Shown here piece by piece: positions 48,643 through 62,068 of a stretch of DNA of 64,000 nt. The stretch is from Numida meleagris (taxonomy: Eukaryota > Chordata > Aves > Galliformes > Numididae): the NCBI RefSeq assembly GCF_002078875.1, contig NC_034412.1, forward strand, positions 29,919,333-29,983,332. The letters run 5' to 3'. Under the pieces are notes generated by a model that did not search any database, was not told the DNA's origin, and saw nothing but the letters and a program-made list of their open reading frames with translations. A program made the position numbers and the translations under genes. How positions within the stretch are numbered: position 1 is the first letter of the stretch; each line of letters begins with the position of its first letter.

Positions 48643-51600
48643 TGGAAGAAGAGCACCTCAGTGAGAAGCTGAGAGTGAAGCAGAATTGGTAAAATTCTGC
48701 TGCGTAATATAGGTGGCATATGGTTTTATAGAAAGTTTGGAATATTTGGTTCTATGGAACATTTCAAGGTCAGCATCGATAGAGCTGCTAAAAGTTAGTA
48801 GGTATTGATGTGTAACTTGTCATTCTTGCCAAGCTTAAGACTATTTCTATGGTGTTTCCTGATTGTAGGGCAATACGGATTGAACTACCCATAAGTAAAG
48901 TAGATCCCCTCTCTTTATTCAATTTTTTAAACAGTGAAGAGAGGCATAATGGAAAAGGGCTGGAAACATGGATCAAGGAATTCTAGGATTTACTCGGGCC
49001 ACAGAAAGCATATATAAACACTGGTCATTGCAGTAAGGTGTATACACTAAAAGCAGCCCTGAGAGCTGCCCACCAACATGTTGGATTCCTGTGGAATTTT
49101 CAGTTTTCCAGTAAAAGTGGCTTTTGATACTATTTAATCTTTCAATTTCTTAATGGTGGTGAAAAATACATGTTATGCTTTGAAGCATGGCTGGCTGAGC
49201 CAGTTTGTGGGAGGAATGGGAGGAATCCTGGATGTGATGAAAGTATGGAGCAAGTAGGCAGTGGCCATAGCAGCGCAGATAGTAACTCAAGCTCACAACA
49301 CTGCATGTGTGTGCTTTCGAATTGTGTCATTTTTGGCAGCTGGCAGTCATGGATATAAGCCTTTCTGGAAGGATGGAACTGAACTGTTAAGCAAGAGCTA
49401 TGCTGCATCTTGCAGCCTATGAGAGCGTGTAAAGTGAACAGGTAGCATCAGTTAATCACTGTTAATTTGGTAAATGGTATGCCTGGTCCTCAGGTCTGGT
49501 TTAGGCGATAAATGTAGTCTTCCCCTAAAGAGTCTTGTAAGTTTTGAAGTGCACAGTAATGCAGGGGTTAAATTTCACGACAAGTATCTGTCTGCCCAGT
49601 AAGCCCATGAAGTCAGTCACATTTTGCCTGTGCTTTGTAGTTTCTGTAAAAGGATGCTGTGAATAAGGAAGGATGCTGAGGAAATAGTGGCGTAGGTTTT
49701 GCTGCTTTGGGAGAACTGTGGCTCCAAAGACAGTTTTCCTTCCCCACCCTTTCCTTCCTCTCATCTGCTGTCTCAACTAGTCCCTTTCATTCAGCACACA
49801 CTGGATTTACCCTAGGACTCCCCAGATGTCTGCAAAGTTTTGAGTCCTGCTTTAGCTCCTAATGGGTGACTTTTTGCTATGACTGTCATTGTACCTACCT
49901 CTGAGATAGGATATAAGGAGATAGCGTATCCAAGGAAAGTACAGTTCTGAAGATGACAACTGCCATATACAGATTAAGCCACCTTTTCACCAGGAACTGT
50001 GAAAAATGTGTTTTTGCTAATAATACATTATGAATCAGAACATGCATAATCAGTATTGCTGATGTACTTTTTTGCTAGTTAATGTTGGAAATTTTAATTC
50101 AGAAAGCTGCTGGTTTCAGTCCAGACCAGTAGGCTCAGAAATTATTTATGTTACAAAAGTAGGATTGCAAACTGTCAAAACTGCTTTGTCTCATCTAGAT
50201 ACTCCTCTATTGTTGAAAAGAAAGTTAATATTTAGGTTATGATGTAATACAATTATATGAGTGACTTCAGCTCTAGCTTTAATAATTTCCTTTTCTCAGT
50301 TTCTCCTTAAATAGTTTTCTCACAATTTTCCAGTTGGCATTATATAAAGAAAGTAGTCAATGCCATTGAATCTGAATTACAAATTAAAGAATGTATGCAA
50401 AATAGCAAGTGTTAGCTGTACAGATGAAGGAGACTAGCCTATATGGGAATTATTGCGTCCGTAAGTTGAGAACTAAATTTGACAAAAATGTTAACCATTT
50501 TCAAAAAAGTGCAAATTAGCTGCATTTTTCCTCGGTCTTGACTATGTAGTTCCTGTTGGTTTCTGGGCTGGCAAGCAAATGTGAAAACAATACAAGAATT
50601 CAATACAAATAAAACTTTAAAAAACTTTAAAAAACACTAGATAAAGTTTTTAAACTAAAATTGAACTGGAATAATCACAATTTCTGCTGCTGCTCACTGT
50701 TTCAGGCATTACCAGTGAAAAACATTCAAACTGCAAAATTGTCACAGCAGCAGAGTGATATCTGTTTACAAAGTTCTGGTTTCATTTATGAACAAAAAAA
50801 TAGTAGGAAATTGTTGACTTAAAACAAAAACCAAGAACCAGAGTGTAAGTAGTTACTACTGTTTTGGTTTTTTTTTAATACACCAAGACATTAGCTTTTT
50901 TTTTTTTTTTTTCCTGCAATTTTGTCTGTATATATTGTTTGGTATGTCACATAAGCCCTCAAAAAACACTTCTCGTTTTTCAAATAGTTCTGAGGGCACT
51001 TGAATGAGGACTTTGTTTAAAAGCTTAATGATCATCATAGCTTTGATCTCCTAACAGAAATTATTATATGGATCTACAAGTTACATGCCCCTAACTTCAG
51101 CCAAACCATCTGTTCTAATTATATGATTGCTGCTTTTGTTATCTGTAAATATATGAAACAGATTCAGTCATGCTTTGGCTGCATAGTTACAATCAAGATA
51201 TGGGAAAATAGATTAGTATTCTCTTCTGCCTTTATTCATTAATGTATAATATTCTGCATGGATTAACATCAACATTTCTACAACGGTCTGAGAATACAGA
51301 TCACCATCATCTTGAATGTTTCAGTGTCAGTAGTTTCCCTGCTTGACACCTGAGACCTTCTGCTGTTACTGAAAGTCATGGTCAGTGGGAGTTGAGGTGC
51401 TTGTTCTCTGCAGTCTGTGTTGTTTTTCAGAACAATCCCCATTTGTAACCTGAGTCTCACTGACTGACTGCTGTCAAGCTTAATGCAAGGCACTGGCAAA
51501 ACTGCTGACAGCTTCCTTCCTTTGATCTCAACTGCTGCGTTACTGACCTGACCTGCATGAACCAAGTATTTTATTTTCTAATAAACAAAGTTGTATTTAC

Positions 51601-54600
51601 TGTCTCTAGCTTGGAATTACGTACCAGAAAGAGGGAGATGGTGGTAGAATAGCACCCATATAAAACAGTTTTGTATTTAATCTGACATAGTTTAGCAAAT
51701 GTTCCAGATGAAAATAAAAGGGCTTAGCTATTCAGCTGCAATAATGTAGATAATTCTGCAGGGATCACTTAATTGTGCCTTTAAAAAGCACAGAGGCTGC
51801 AGTATGTGTCATAGTTGATACAATAATTGTCTACCTTTCATAACTCCAGCAAGATGTTTGCCAGTTCTGAAGGTAAACCTGCAAATTCCACTGTTGCCAT
51901 TCATGTTTTCAGTATGTATTAAACTACGTACACTGGATGAAGGTTTCTTCTTTTTCTCGTTGATGTGCAAATTGTTAACATTTCCTTATTCAGAGTTTTT
52001 GTTGTTGCTGCTGTTTTTATTTTTTTTTCCTCCTCTCTGTGAAATAGAATGATTGATCTAAAATTCTTCTTGGCTTCTTTTTAACTATTATGGTTTTGAG
52101 AAGTATTACTGCTTCATGTGAAGACTACATTGCCAGCCATGAACTCATCACCAGCTAACTCGCCACAATCACATTAAATGCACTGTACTTCATGTATAGA
52201 ATATAAACTGTGTAAATGCAATTTCATCCTCATCTCTTTCTCAACTCTCTTTAACTCTTTACAGTCCTTCCCTCGAAGTCCAAAATATTATCCCTGGAAG
52301 ATTATTATGCCTGGCTTTTTTGTAAGAGGTTCCCTTCCACATGTGGCAAAAAAATTACAAAATGATAGTTCAGAATCCTTCGTGTTCAAAGTAGTGTACA
52401 TAGAGCAGCTTTTCAGTTACAGACAATATGCATTCCATTTTAGTTAGACATGTAATTGTGTTAATCCTACAAGCCTCAACAGTTCTTTGGGCCTGAAAAA
52501 TGTTCGGTATTTTACATGTGATTGTTCAGTATTTAGTTTTTCTAACCTCCTGTAACTGTCTTCACTGCTTTTAATTTTCTTTCTTTTCTTCCTGTCTCAG
52601 TTCACATTAATCTCATTTTGAGTACAAGGAGGGGTGATTTGATGTAAACCTAGGTCTACAAAATGCAAGGGATGGTATCTGCTATTTACATGACGGTAAC
52701 TTTTGTTATTTGGTGCGCAAACCGAAGACTTATGTACATAGCTGCCCTCAGCATTAAGGGAAGTTGGCCTCACAACACCTTTCCTCACAACAGGCAAAGA
52801 GACCCCTAAGAATTAAGCTCCAGCATTTCATTATCATGCAATGCTGTATAATAATTTAATTTACATCAGCCTATTCATTCCAATCTACTAGATTTTTCAA
52901 AGACTGAATTGTAATTTTGTGGCTAACCTCTGGTCATGCAAGGTCAGAATTTTTGTTATTCTAGAGACCTAATAAGTGCATGGAAGTTGGTCTTAGACTT
53001 AAGGCAGTGATTCTGACAGGGTTCTGACTTGGATCTTATACATCATGAGTGACCCTGGAGGAACTGCTTAACCTCTGTTTTTCAGTAATAAAACATATCT
53101 AATTATCTTGTGTTCAATTACCGTTGAAGTGCTCAAAGTCCTCTTGACCAAGATTTTTTTTTTTTGGAGGAAAGTTTCATTAGGCTACGTCGGATGCTAG
53201 AACATTCATTGCTCAACTGCTGACACACATAGGTGAGAAGAAAGCATTGCTTTGAACCATTAGGTTGTTGTTACAAGATGGCCCAGTACTTAGATGCAAT
53301 GAGATAGATGCCATGCACTAGACATTCCGGAAAACTGTAGCGTGTGCTCTTACTGAAGTGGTGTAAATTTGGGGCTAAGAACAAGAGAGGAATTTGCAAC
53401 TGTTCAGTTATTTTGCAGTATCTCTTATTTAATTACACTGAGAAAATAGATACGTGTTTAATTAATGAATATACGTATTAAAAACTATTATTGTGACTTG
53501 CTGATACTTTCAAGCTAATCTTTTTTTTGTTCACCTGATACTTGCAGACTTTTTTGATTAAATTCTGAGGTCTCATATTTGAGGAAGCTAATTTTAAGTG
53601 AAGGAAAAGGGGTTTTTTAGTTCTGGCCTTTAACACCTTGATCTTTTGAAGCTGAAGGTATTTTGCTGGGAGGCACTACTGGCTTTTTTCTGAAGGAAAT
53701 TTATTTTGATGTCACTGTGTAACAAGAGCATGAAAAAATTACATGTTCTCAAGCCATCCCAGTTGCTGAGTGATTGCTTTTGTTACTGAAATGCAGAGCC
53801 ATAGTGGTGGTGGAGCTACAAGTAAGAGTTCTTTTGACTCTTAAGTTGTGCAAGAAGTTGCCCTTCTCCAACTTCTGAGGCAAGCAGTACTTTACCCTTT
53901 GACTTCCTCGACTTACCCTTCCTCAGCCTAGTTATTTCTGGGACAGCACAATTTCTTAGGCACCTGTGAAAACACTCGAGCCATCTTTTTACAGGCAACA
54001 GTTGAATCTCAAAGCCACTTGACAGGAATTTTAGTAACTCAGAAATCATGGCTTTGTTCATAAGCTGCTGTCCTGAATGTGATAATGTATCTCATGTGCT
54101 TTGAAAGCAGTTCCACCTGCAGTGATGCCCGTTTTCTGAGTTGAGTTGTAAGTTACAGCAGTACCCATTTATGTGTTAGAAAATCAACCTCTGTCAAACT
54201 GAAGGTTGTATACATCCTCCCTAAACTTGATGATCTCCAGAACAAAATAATGCCAATGAACTGCCTAACAAGGGCTTATGGGTGGGAAATTTTTATATTA
54301 AATATTGTTAGCCACTTGTTCTACAGTAAGTTAGAACTGAAGAAAATTACTGTTATAAAGAATCTCATTAAATTAATCTGCAGTATCATACTATTTACTC
54401 AAAAATGTCTGTCTTACAGCTAAAACCACGAAAATATTAGTAACTTAAATTTTCTATAAAATATTCCTGTTTTTAATATCTACATGATTACCTTCCTTTC
54501 CAAGCACTCATTCATGCTTTTTATTTACATATATAAACAGACAAAAATAGAGTTTATACGCACAGAAATTCAAGTTACAGAAGTTACTCCACGAAATGAA

Positions 54601-57600
54601 CAGGATTTATTATTTGTAAATAACTGGTTGTATGGCCTGTAAATAATCAACATGCTTATAGTAAAAAGTTGTCTGCAGTTTGCATTGCATGATTGGTTAC
54701 TAATTTGCACAGTATTTTTTCTCTTTCTTGATCTGATGATTAACCACATCTAGGAGGAACTGAATTGTCTATCCACATATATTTGTCAGTTAAATAGCTG
54801 CTGCTTTGCCCAAAAGCAGAAAAGAAGTTTCTCTGCAAGGTTTCTGAAACTGTGTGTGAAATCTATGGTTTATACCTACACCTGGCCAGTGATTTTGTCC
54901 TTAAAAAACATTTGATTAAGATCAAGAGTAATACGCTACTTTGTGTGTTGGTGATGGACAAAAATAAGCAAAAAAGATCAATCTTTTGGGCAAGGGTTGG
55001 AGATAAAATCTAATGTGAGGTAGGGTTTAGACTTTGGTTTTCAGAAATGGAAAAGGTGTTATTCAACAGACATTCTGTAATTTTCTACATGAAGGCTGAC
55101 TGCAGTATATGCAGTGTTTTTTAGAAGTTGCTATACAGGCATAAGATATGTGTTCATTTTGATTAGAAAAGAAAACCTAAAGACTTTATTTAATATTGAC
55201 TACTTTTTTTTTTTTTGCCTGTTAAAGAAAGACTGTCTCCATGCTGTTCTTACTGAATAAATAAAGCTGGACAGATACCTTTGTTCTGCATCAAGCAGGA
55301 TTGAAGTATGGTATCTCATTTGAATAACGTTGAATGCATTTGTGAAATACTGTTTGCCCCAACACCAGAGACCTATGAATGATAAGAGTTGCTTCCCTTG
55401 ATTCTTTGCCTTTACAAGACTTCGAAGCCACTTCAAAATAGAGTTGCTAGGTACTTTTCATTGGTTTTCTATTAAATATTTAAAAAAATATTTCCTTGTA
55501 ATCACAGAGTTTAAAGAAAAAAGTCAACACATCCAGTTCTTATAAAAGTTATTCCTGCAAGAAGTGAGTAGCCAGTAGTGAGCTATACCATAACCTCTTG
55601 CACAGCCTGTTATGACAGACATGTTTATTAATCACAAATAATTTTGGATAACATATCCAAATAAGTCACATATAGTAGGTATTCTTTTTCTACATGGTAT
55701 ATTATCTCCTGTTTCTATAAAGAAAAGAATAGTACTAACTTGTTCATGATAGGCATGGAATGTAATTCGGTTTTGTTTTTTAAATCTCCCCACTTTTCCC
55801 TTACATACCAGTATTCTATTACCACATCACATCTTGCCTATCTTCTATGCTTTTGTAAGAATGCAGTCTTAACTCAGAGACATTCAATTTTTCACAAAAT
55901 TTTTTTACTGAATTAGAATGGTTTTGTAAGATTTAACTCATTCTTCTCCGTAGTTTTCCATAGTAGAATTAAATTATAATAAATGTTCTTAAAAAATCAG
56001 TTTTATCTATTGAAATTACTGGTTATGGCTCTCCCACACCAAAGCCACATCTTGAAGACTTTCAAGAAGAAAGGAAATGTATAATCCGAGCAGCTCTGTA
56101 AACATCTCCTTAAAAATAGAAGTTCTAAACAAAGGAACAAATTAAATGAAGAATTAGCAAGAGATGTAGTCACAGTTCTAAATGTTTTTACTCATTTAAG
56201 TTATATTAAAATATGCACAATTGTTTTGACTAGGTTGCTCAGTTAAAAATAGTAAAAAAAAAGCAGAAAGGCCTTAGGAAATAGGAGATTGTTGCCACAT
56301 GGGGTGAATTGGACTAAGTTCAGTAACTTCAGAATCATGCATTTGGGGAGCAAACATTTATATTCTGCAGAGAAATAACTTAGCAGTACTGGGGCTGAAA
56401 TCAGTGGCACTGTGAGTGAGAGAAATGCAAAATAAGAAAAAATAACAAAAATATTGTGAAGACAATAACTTAAAATTCTTTTAATCTGAAAATCAAAAGA
56501 AAAAGACATTTTCTAAAAGGTTTGGTGTACAGCAAGTTAATGAGAATTATAAATCTTGCTTTTCTTCATGTAGGATACAATTTTTATGCTTTTTAGCATT
56601 ACTGTTGTATTTTCTTCCGTATCACAATCATTCATTTGTTTAATTAAAAATTTCTAGCATACATATATATTTTTTAAAGCTTCTGTTCTTAAAAAAAATG
56701 GGGTGAACAATTACACAAACAAGATACAATCTTAAAATGTTTAAGAATCTTTAAGCTGATCCTGTGATTTTTAAGACAAAACCATTGATTTTTAATCAAT
56801 TCTGGCTATACTGTTTTTCTTCTGTAGGTAGCTATGTGAGGCTGTGGAACGCTGTAGTGGCCAAAAGAATGATAGAAGCTACAGGCCAGATCTCTGCTGT
56901 TATGTCTTGTCTGGAGCTTGCTTATCAAATCTCAAGCTAACCTTCACTAAAGTCACCAGCCAAAATGATGAAGGAGAGCAGAATCCTTGTGACACAAGTA
57001 AAGCTAACAGAAGGAGACTCAGAGAACTTTCACAAAAATGTAGGAAAAGAATTTTCTCAATGAAGGTCTCAATGAGCAGCTATAAATCAATAATTAAATG
57101 TTTGGAGTTACTGCAGCCTACAAACAGTGACAGAGGCTGTTGGCTGCTCTTCTTGGGAGCTTTGTAGCCCATGGCCCAGCTGGTCACATCTGTACTTTCT
57201 TACCCCCTCTCTGCACCCTTGCAGGAAGGGTGATGCAAAGCTTGACTTCAGAGGGAGCAAAACTAACTTGTAAGAAATGGCAGGCTGAAATATTGAAAAA
57301 TGTCTTGGAAATGCAGCCATTTTTTTTGTATTATTTGGCTATTTTATATACTTCTGAGAAGACAGTATTGATCCCTAGGTACATAACTGTTCAGTTTACT
57401 CAGCTGGATGTGAAGTCCTTATTTAAATTAGAGCTTGGAGAACACTGTGCAACACCTGAAGAATCAGTTACATTCTGAATAAGCAATAGACCTGCTTATT
57501 ATACTACATATTTTTAATTATAAAATTGGCATCTGTGGCCATTTCTTAATCTACTTAACTGCATGTTCAGGCAAAGCACCAGCTTTTTGTATCTATATTC

Positions 57601-57817
57601 AGATCTTCTAAGATTGCAAAATGTGTATGTTTCAAGTAGGTGCATTGTTATTAGTTATCCTTGCACTGCCTATACAAATAATGAAATTATGCATAAGGCA
57701 TGAAAATACTGCATTATCAATAGTGTGAAAAATGAGCTGTGTGAAAACAAACATTCAAAATAATCTAACTACTGCACTGGACTCTAAGCCTTATGTGGCA
57801 AATTTGATCTTGTGTTT

Positions 57818-58085
57818 CACAGAATCACAGAATCATAGAGGTTGAATGGGACCTCTGGGGATGATCTAGTCCAACCCTCTGCTAAAGCAGGCTCCCTAGA
57901 GTAGGTTGTACAGGAAAGTGTCCAGGTGAGTTTTGAATACCTCCAGATAAGGAGACTCCGCAACCTCTCTGGGCAGCCTGTCCCAGTTCCTTGTCATTCT
58001 CACAGTGAAGTTCTTCCTCATGTTTGTATGGAACTTCCCGTATTGCAGTTTTTGCCTGTTGCTCCTTGTTCCGTCAGTGTGCACT
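57818..58085 (-). mobile_element. CR1 LINE fragment, 3' end only
   Basis: The left edge has the duplicated terminal motif (CAGAATCACAGAATCATAG), then the 3'UTR and the last ORF2 codons. The minus-strand frame 57896-58084 carries the C-terminal tail (motif KLQYGKFHTNMRKNF, then RLPREVAESPYLEVFK). The element is cut off near 58085. The text differs from the other copies (GATGATCTAGTCCAACCCTC), pointing to another subfamily. Confidence 0.88.
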
Positions 58086-61000
58086 ACTGAAATGAGTCTG
58101 GCTTTTAAAATAATTTGACTCTTACATAGTGATATTTTGCAGTCTGGAAGTACTGGAGTGCTTAACTTGAATGGAGAAATTAGAAAATGGAAGTTAAACG
58201 GAGTAGTGATGGAAACACTGACTCTGTCAGTACTGGAATGTTAAAGTACTTTATTTTAGCTTTTCTTGCTGGACATACTAAACACCACTAATATAAAATT
58301 ACTTTTTAATTTGCAACTTCTCTTTCTCCAGTTTTTCTAGTGGTCAGAGTTCCCTACTATAATTCCTCCCTAAGGCTGTATCTTAAAGTTTCACTTCAGC
58401 TGCCATTTTAAATTAACTTTTAAGAGTGTGGAGGAAGGAAAACCTCTCTGTTCCTCAGTGACTTTCAAAAAACATAAGTTCCAGCAGGATTATGCATTAG
58501 AGAAAACCCTGAGCTGTTTTTCTTAGGGCTCTTGTGCTCACTCAGTCAGTGTACTGTTAGACTCTGTTTATATTTTCTTCATTGTCATTACAATCCCAGA
58601 TACATATGTTTGTATGTATTTCCATACATGGAGAGTTGCGAAGGCTTAAAGAAAAGAAGAATGAAAATGAAAGGCATATTGTATAAATTGCTGCTTGATG
58701 TTAGCGTACATGATCTGCCACCCATCTGGCATCTAGATGTACTTTTTTGTTTGCTGTCCTCAATTTGCTGTCATACAATAGCATAGACAACAGAAAGGCA
58801 AAGTAGGCTTTGAAGAAGGAAAATCAAGTATTTTAACCATTGTTCACCTACTACTAAAATACCTCCAGTTTGCTTCCTTGGAGAAGTGTCTTTGCAGTCT
58901 ACTGATTGTGTCTCAGTGCATGCATTAAATACTTAATTGCTATCATTTTAGCACATAGTAGATACAGCATAGTTGAAAACTAAGTGTAGTTGCAGAAAAG
59001 GAAAGGCAGAGAGTGGTACAGTAGAAATGTCAGCAGGCAGAGAAATTGAGAGAAGAGAATGAAGAAGAAAGGATTGAAGAACAGAGAAATTCAGTATTAT
59101 TTGAAATTCAGTAGGACTTAATGACTGATAAAACAAATTCCATTTTTTTTACATTCCTTTGATTTTTTTTGTCTTCCTGTGGCATTATTACAATATTTAC
59201 TGTTATTTTTTAAGAGGATAGTTCTCTACAAGGTTTCATGAATGCTTGCACAGCCTACAGGAGCAAACCTAGGATGCAAGCTTGAGTTCTCATTCTATGA
59301 ACTGATATATATACACATTCGTAAAATATCTCTGTTTTGTTTCTATCTGCACACTTTATTTAGCATTCAGTACCTACAGCAAAGAGATAGAGAAAAAGAG
59401 TAGATCATTGTTGTTCTCTAGTATCCAGAACACATGATACATCTTTAAATCAATCTCCTCTATACACAGGAATATCTTTTTTTGCAAACCATCTGCAGTA
59501 GATTTGTTCCTCTGTTACTACATTACATAAGTTAATGCTGCTCTAGTTAGCATAAGTTTGGAATTTTCAGTGGCTCCTTTTCTGTGTCTAGCCATCAGTC
59601 CTCCAGGTTGCTCTGGCTCAGTCTTCCTTTGGTAGTGATTTTTTGTTTGCTTTGGTGATCCCTTTCCAGAAAGTGAGAATGCTTCAAAGACTTGACTTTG
59701 AATACTTTTCAGTCCTAAGGAGAAGAAAATCTTACCTTGTCCATTCCAAGCATAATGGCAGTAGGGTTGATGGGGTCTCTTACTAGGCCTGTGCTTTTTA
59801 ATGCCGCATACTATGTAGAGATGGAAATGTAAAATTCAGCCAGTATTTGGCCAGAAAATATTTCATTTAGTTTTGCTAGCTGGCACTTTTTTCCTTCATA
59901 AGCTTTGGTGAACTGGACTGGCAACTAGCAAGTTATTGCAGGATTGAGTATGTTTTGTTCACTTAATTTTCATGTAATCCCTAAATGAAATTCCCATTAA
60001 TTAATCTTATCCTTCTATTAACTTAGATCAACAAGAAAAAGCTATAATTAAAAAAACAGAGTATAATAGAATATAATTAAATCTATTCCAATATTCTGTG
60101 GAATTGCCCATCATGAATGTGAATTGTTCTTCCCACAGTAAGCAGTGTAGCCAAACGTCAAGCCTGTTTCCCAATTCATCAAGCATCACCTTAATGAGCG
60201 CTGAGATAGCTTTGTGTTGAATTGCATAGTTACATGTTTGTCTGCATGGCAGCCAGCATGTGATGTAGCACGTCGGGACTTGCTGCCAGCAGTATGTCAC
60301 CAGTGTGATGCAATGGGTCTCAGTCCTGAGTGCTGAGGTATAGCTCCCACTGCTTGAGACTGGCTGTGTGTGTGCACAGAGCAAGGAATGGTGTAGAACT
60401 TGCCTTCCTAAGAAAACAGTTTACTTACTGAACATCATCTGACAAAAATATGTACATTGATTTTTCACTTCAGGATTGTGTGCTCATCACAATTTCTTAA
60501 CCATTTTGTAAGCACAGAATTTGGGAAGCAGTGGAAAGCCATACAATTCACATGAAACTAAGATGGGATTGATCTGTGAAAATAATTAAGCTGGAGGAGA
60601 GGTTTTCCTTTGCAGGATGTTTCTGGAAAGGGAAGAAAAGTAGAACTAATGGTTAAGTGGAGCCTCGTATTACAGACTCTTGTCTGTGATTGTCTAGAAA
60701 TTGAATTAACCTCCCTCCTGTGCATATCGTTTAAAATGCAGCTTAGGAGAGGCTGCCCAGAGGTTAGGGCTCTGACGGTCTGGTGAGCAGAAATAGTAGC
60801 AGAGGTCCTCACACGGGGAGGAGGGAGGACTCGTGACAAGGAGAGGAAAGGAGGGGAAGAGGGGGAAGAGAAATGTTAATTTTGGCAGTGGAGCTGACAG
60901 AATAAATTTGTCTCCAAGCCCAACAGTTGTAAAAGTAGGCCAGAGGGGTCTACTGAGTAAACAAATGGAAGTTTGTTAGTTCCTTCCAAAAAAGATACTT

Positions 61001-61889
61001 TTGTGCACTTTCTGGGCACAACAGAAGACAGAAAAGGAACTTGCTGGACTTTTAATTACTGAAGAGAATTACGTATAGTTTTAATGATGCTATCAACATC
61101 TTTTTAGCCTTAAGGAATAAAAGGTCTGTTGTTGATAAACACAGAGAACTTGCCCATACTTCTGAGCCATTAAGGGGAATTGTCTTTCATGCTGGTACCT
61201 CCTAGGCAGCGGTGCAGGACTTGCTCTTCAGGCAGCATGCACTGCCAAATGTTTCATTGGCCCAACATAAATAAAATAGGCTGTGCCTTTACGTAGCAAT
61301 AACTTACCCTAGGTAAATAGGCCCTTTTGTTGGGGTGTAACTTTTTTGACAGAGGAACACGTGCTGATTATATATATATATGTATATATAATAGGCTATA
61401 AAACCAGCTTATGCTCCTGTTCTGAGGTAGGAGTTTGAATTTCAGTAATATGGAACCACACGATTACATTAGATCAAGTGGATGTGATCTAAAGAAAAAA
61501 ATCAAACATCTTCTATGGAGAATCAGCGAGTTTTAGAAAGAAGGAAGAAGGAAGTTTAATTGAAATGGATTAGACTGTGCTCAAATCAAGCCAGTACACA
61601 AGATATGCAGAAAGCGTTAATTCTACCTGTATAGAACAGGGAATAGGTTTAATTTTTAGGTGTGTACAATTTTCTTTAGATTCAGAAATGTCTCACTGCC
61701 TCTTTAAGAAATTTTATGCCACCAAGTTATTTCTTTGCAAATGCTATTAGACACTTCAAAGCACAATGTGCTGCTTTCGACAGCACTTTAGATTTTTGCA
61801 GCAGTGTAATGTCTTCTTGTGTGATGAGCCTGAACCAATATTTTATGATCTTTTTTTCCTTTGTCTTTCTAAATGTGTGTGGGCTGCAG
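58086..61889 (+). other. PALLD: PALLD intron, distal part with 3' splice site
   Basis: AT-rich intron ending in a pyrimidine-rich tract (TTTTTTTCCTTTGTCTTTCT at 61851-61870) and GGGCTGCAG|A, the acceptor of the next palladin exon. A TA-repeat lies at 61369-61392. A 118-codon minus-strand frame at 60028-60384 has no recognisable protein character. Confidence 0.75.
61369..61392. repeat. (TA)n simple repeat
   Basis: Alternating TA tract with one TG interruption, about 500 bases before the exon acceptor. Confidence 0.85.
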
Positions 61890-62068
61890 ATGGTTCTGTG
61901 AAGGAAAAGAACTCCAGAATTCCCCTGACATTCAAATCCATTCTGGAAGTGGGGGACTTCATTCACTAATTATAGCAGAAGCCTTTGAAGACGATACTGG
62001 ACGCTATACTTGTCTGGCTTCAAATTCCCTTGGTTCAGATAGTACATCAGCTGAAATATTCATTGAAG
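61890..62068 (+). CDS. PALLD: Palladin, second coding exon (second half of Ig domain 1)
   Basis: The 179-base exon sits between acceptor CTGCAG|A (AG at 61888-61889) and donor GAAG|GTAAGA (GT at 62069-62070). The first base completes the Arg codon left open at 3067; the frame then gives 59 residues and one leftover base (phase 1). WFCEGKEL carries the invariant Ig Trp, next to residue 312 of the product. SLIIAEAFEDDTGRYTCLA is the E-F strand region with the second disulphide-position Cys (about residue 353), and TSAEIFIE closes strand G. This matches palladin Ig1 closely. The frame opened at 61873 upstream of the acceptor is intron read-through. Confidence 0.95.

Larger units (their letters stand above)
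43647..57817 (+). other. PALLD: PALLD intron segment
   Basis: Long AT-rich intron with a (CTTT)n microsatellite at 45487, a (CAAAA)n tract at 48618 and homopolymers. I recognise no gene, LINE copy or RNA. The longest frames (44117-44428, 56844-57167, 57140-57478) lack domain features. Confidence 0.65.

Noticed and set aside
56844..57478. Two overlapping plus-strand frames (107 and 112 codons)
   Set aside because: The first begins at a non-ATG codon and neither shows a domain or flanking splice sites with palladin phase. Possibly an unrecognised old repeat, but nothing supports a gene.
60028..60384. 118-codon minus-strand frame rich in Cys and Thr
   Set aside because: No domain pattern recognised and no neighbouring exon-like sequence on the minus strand.
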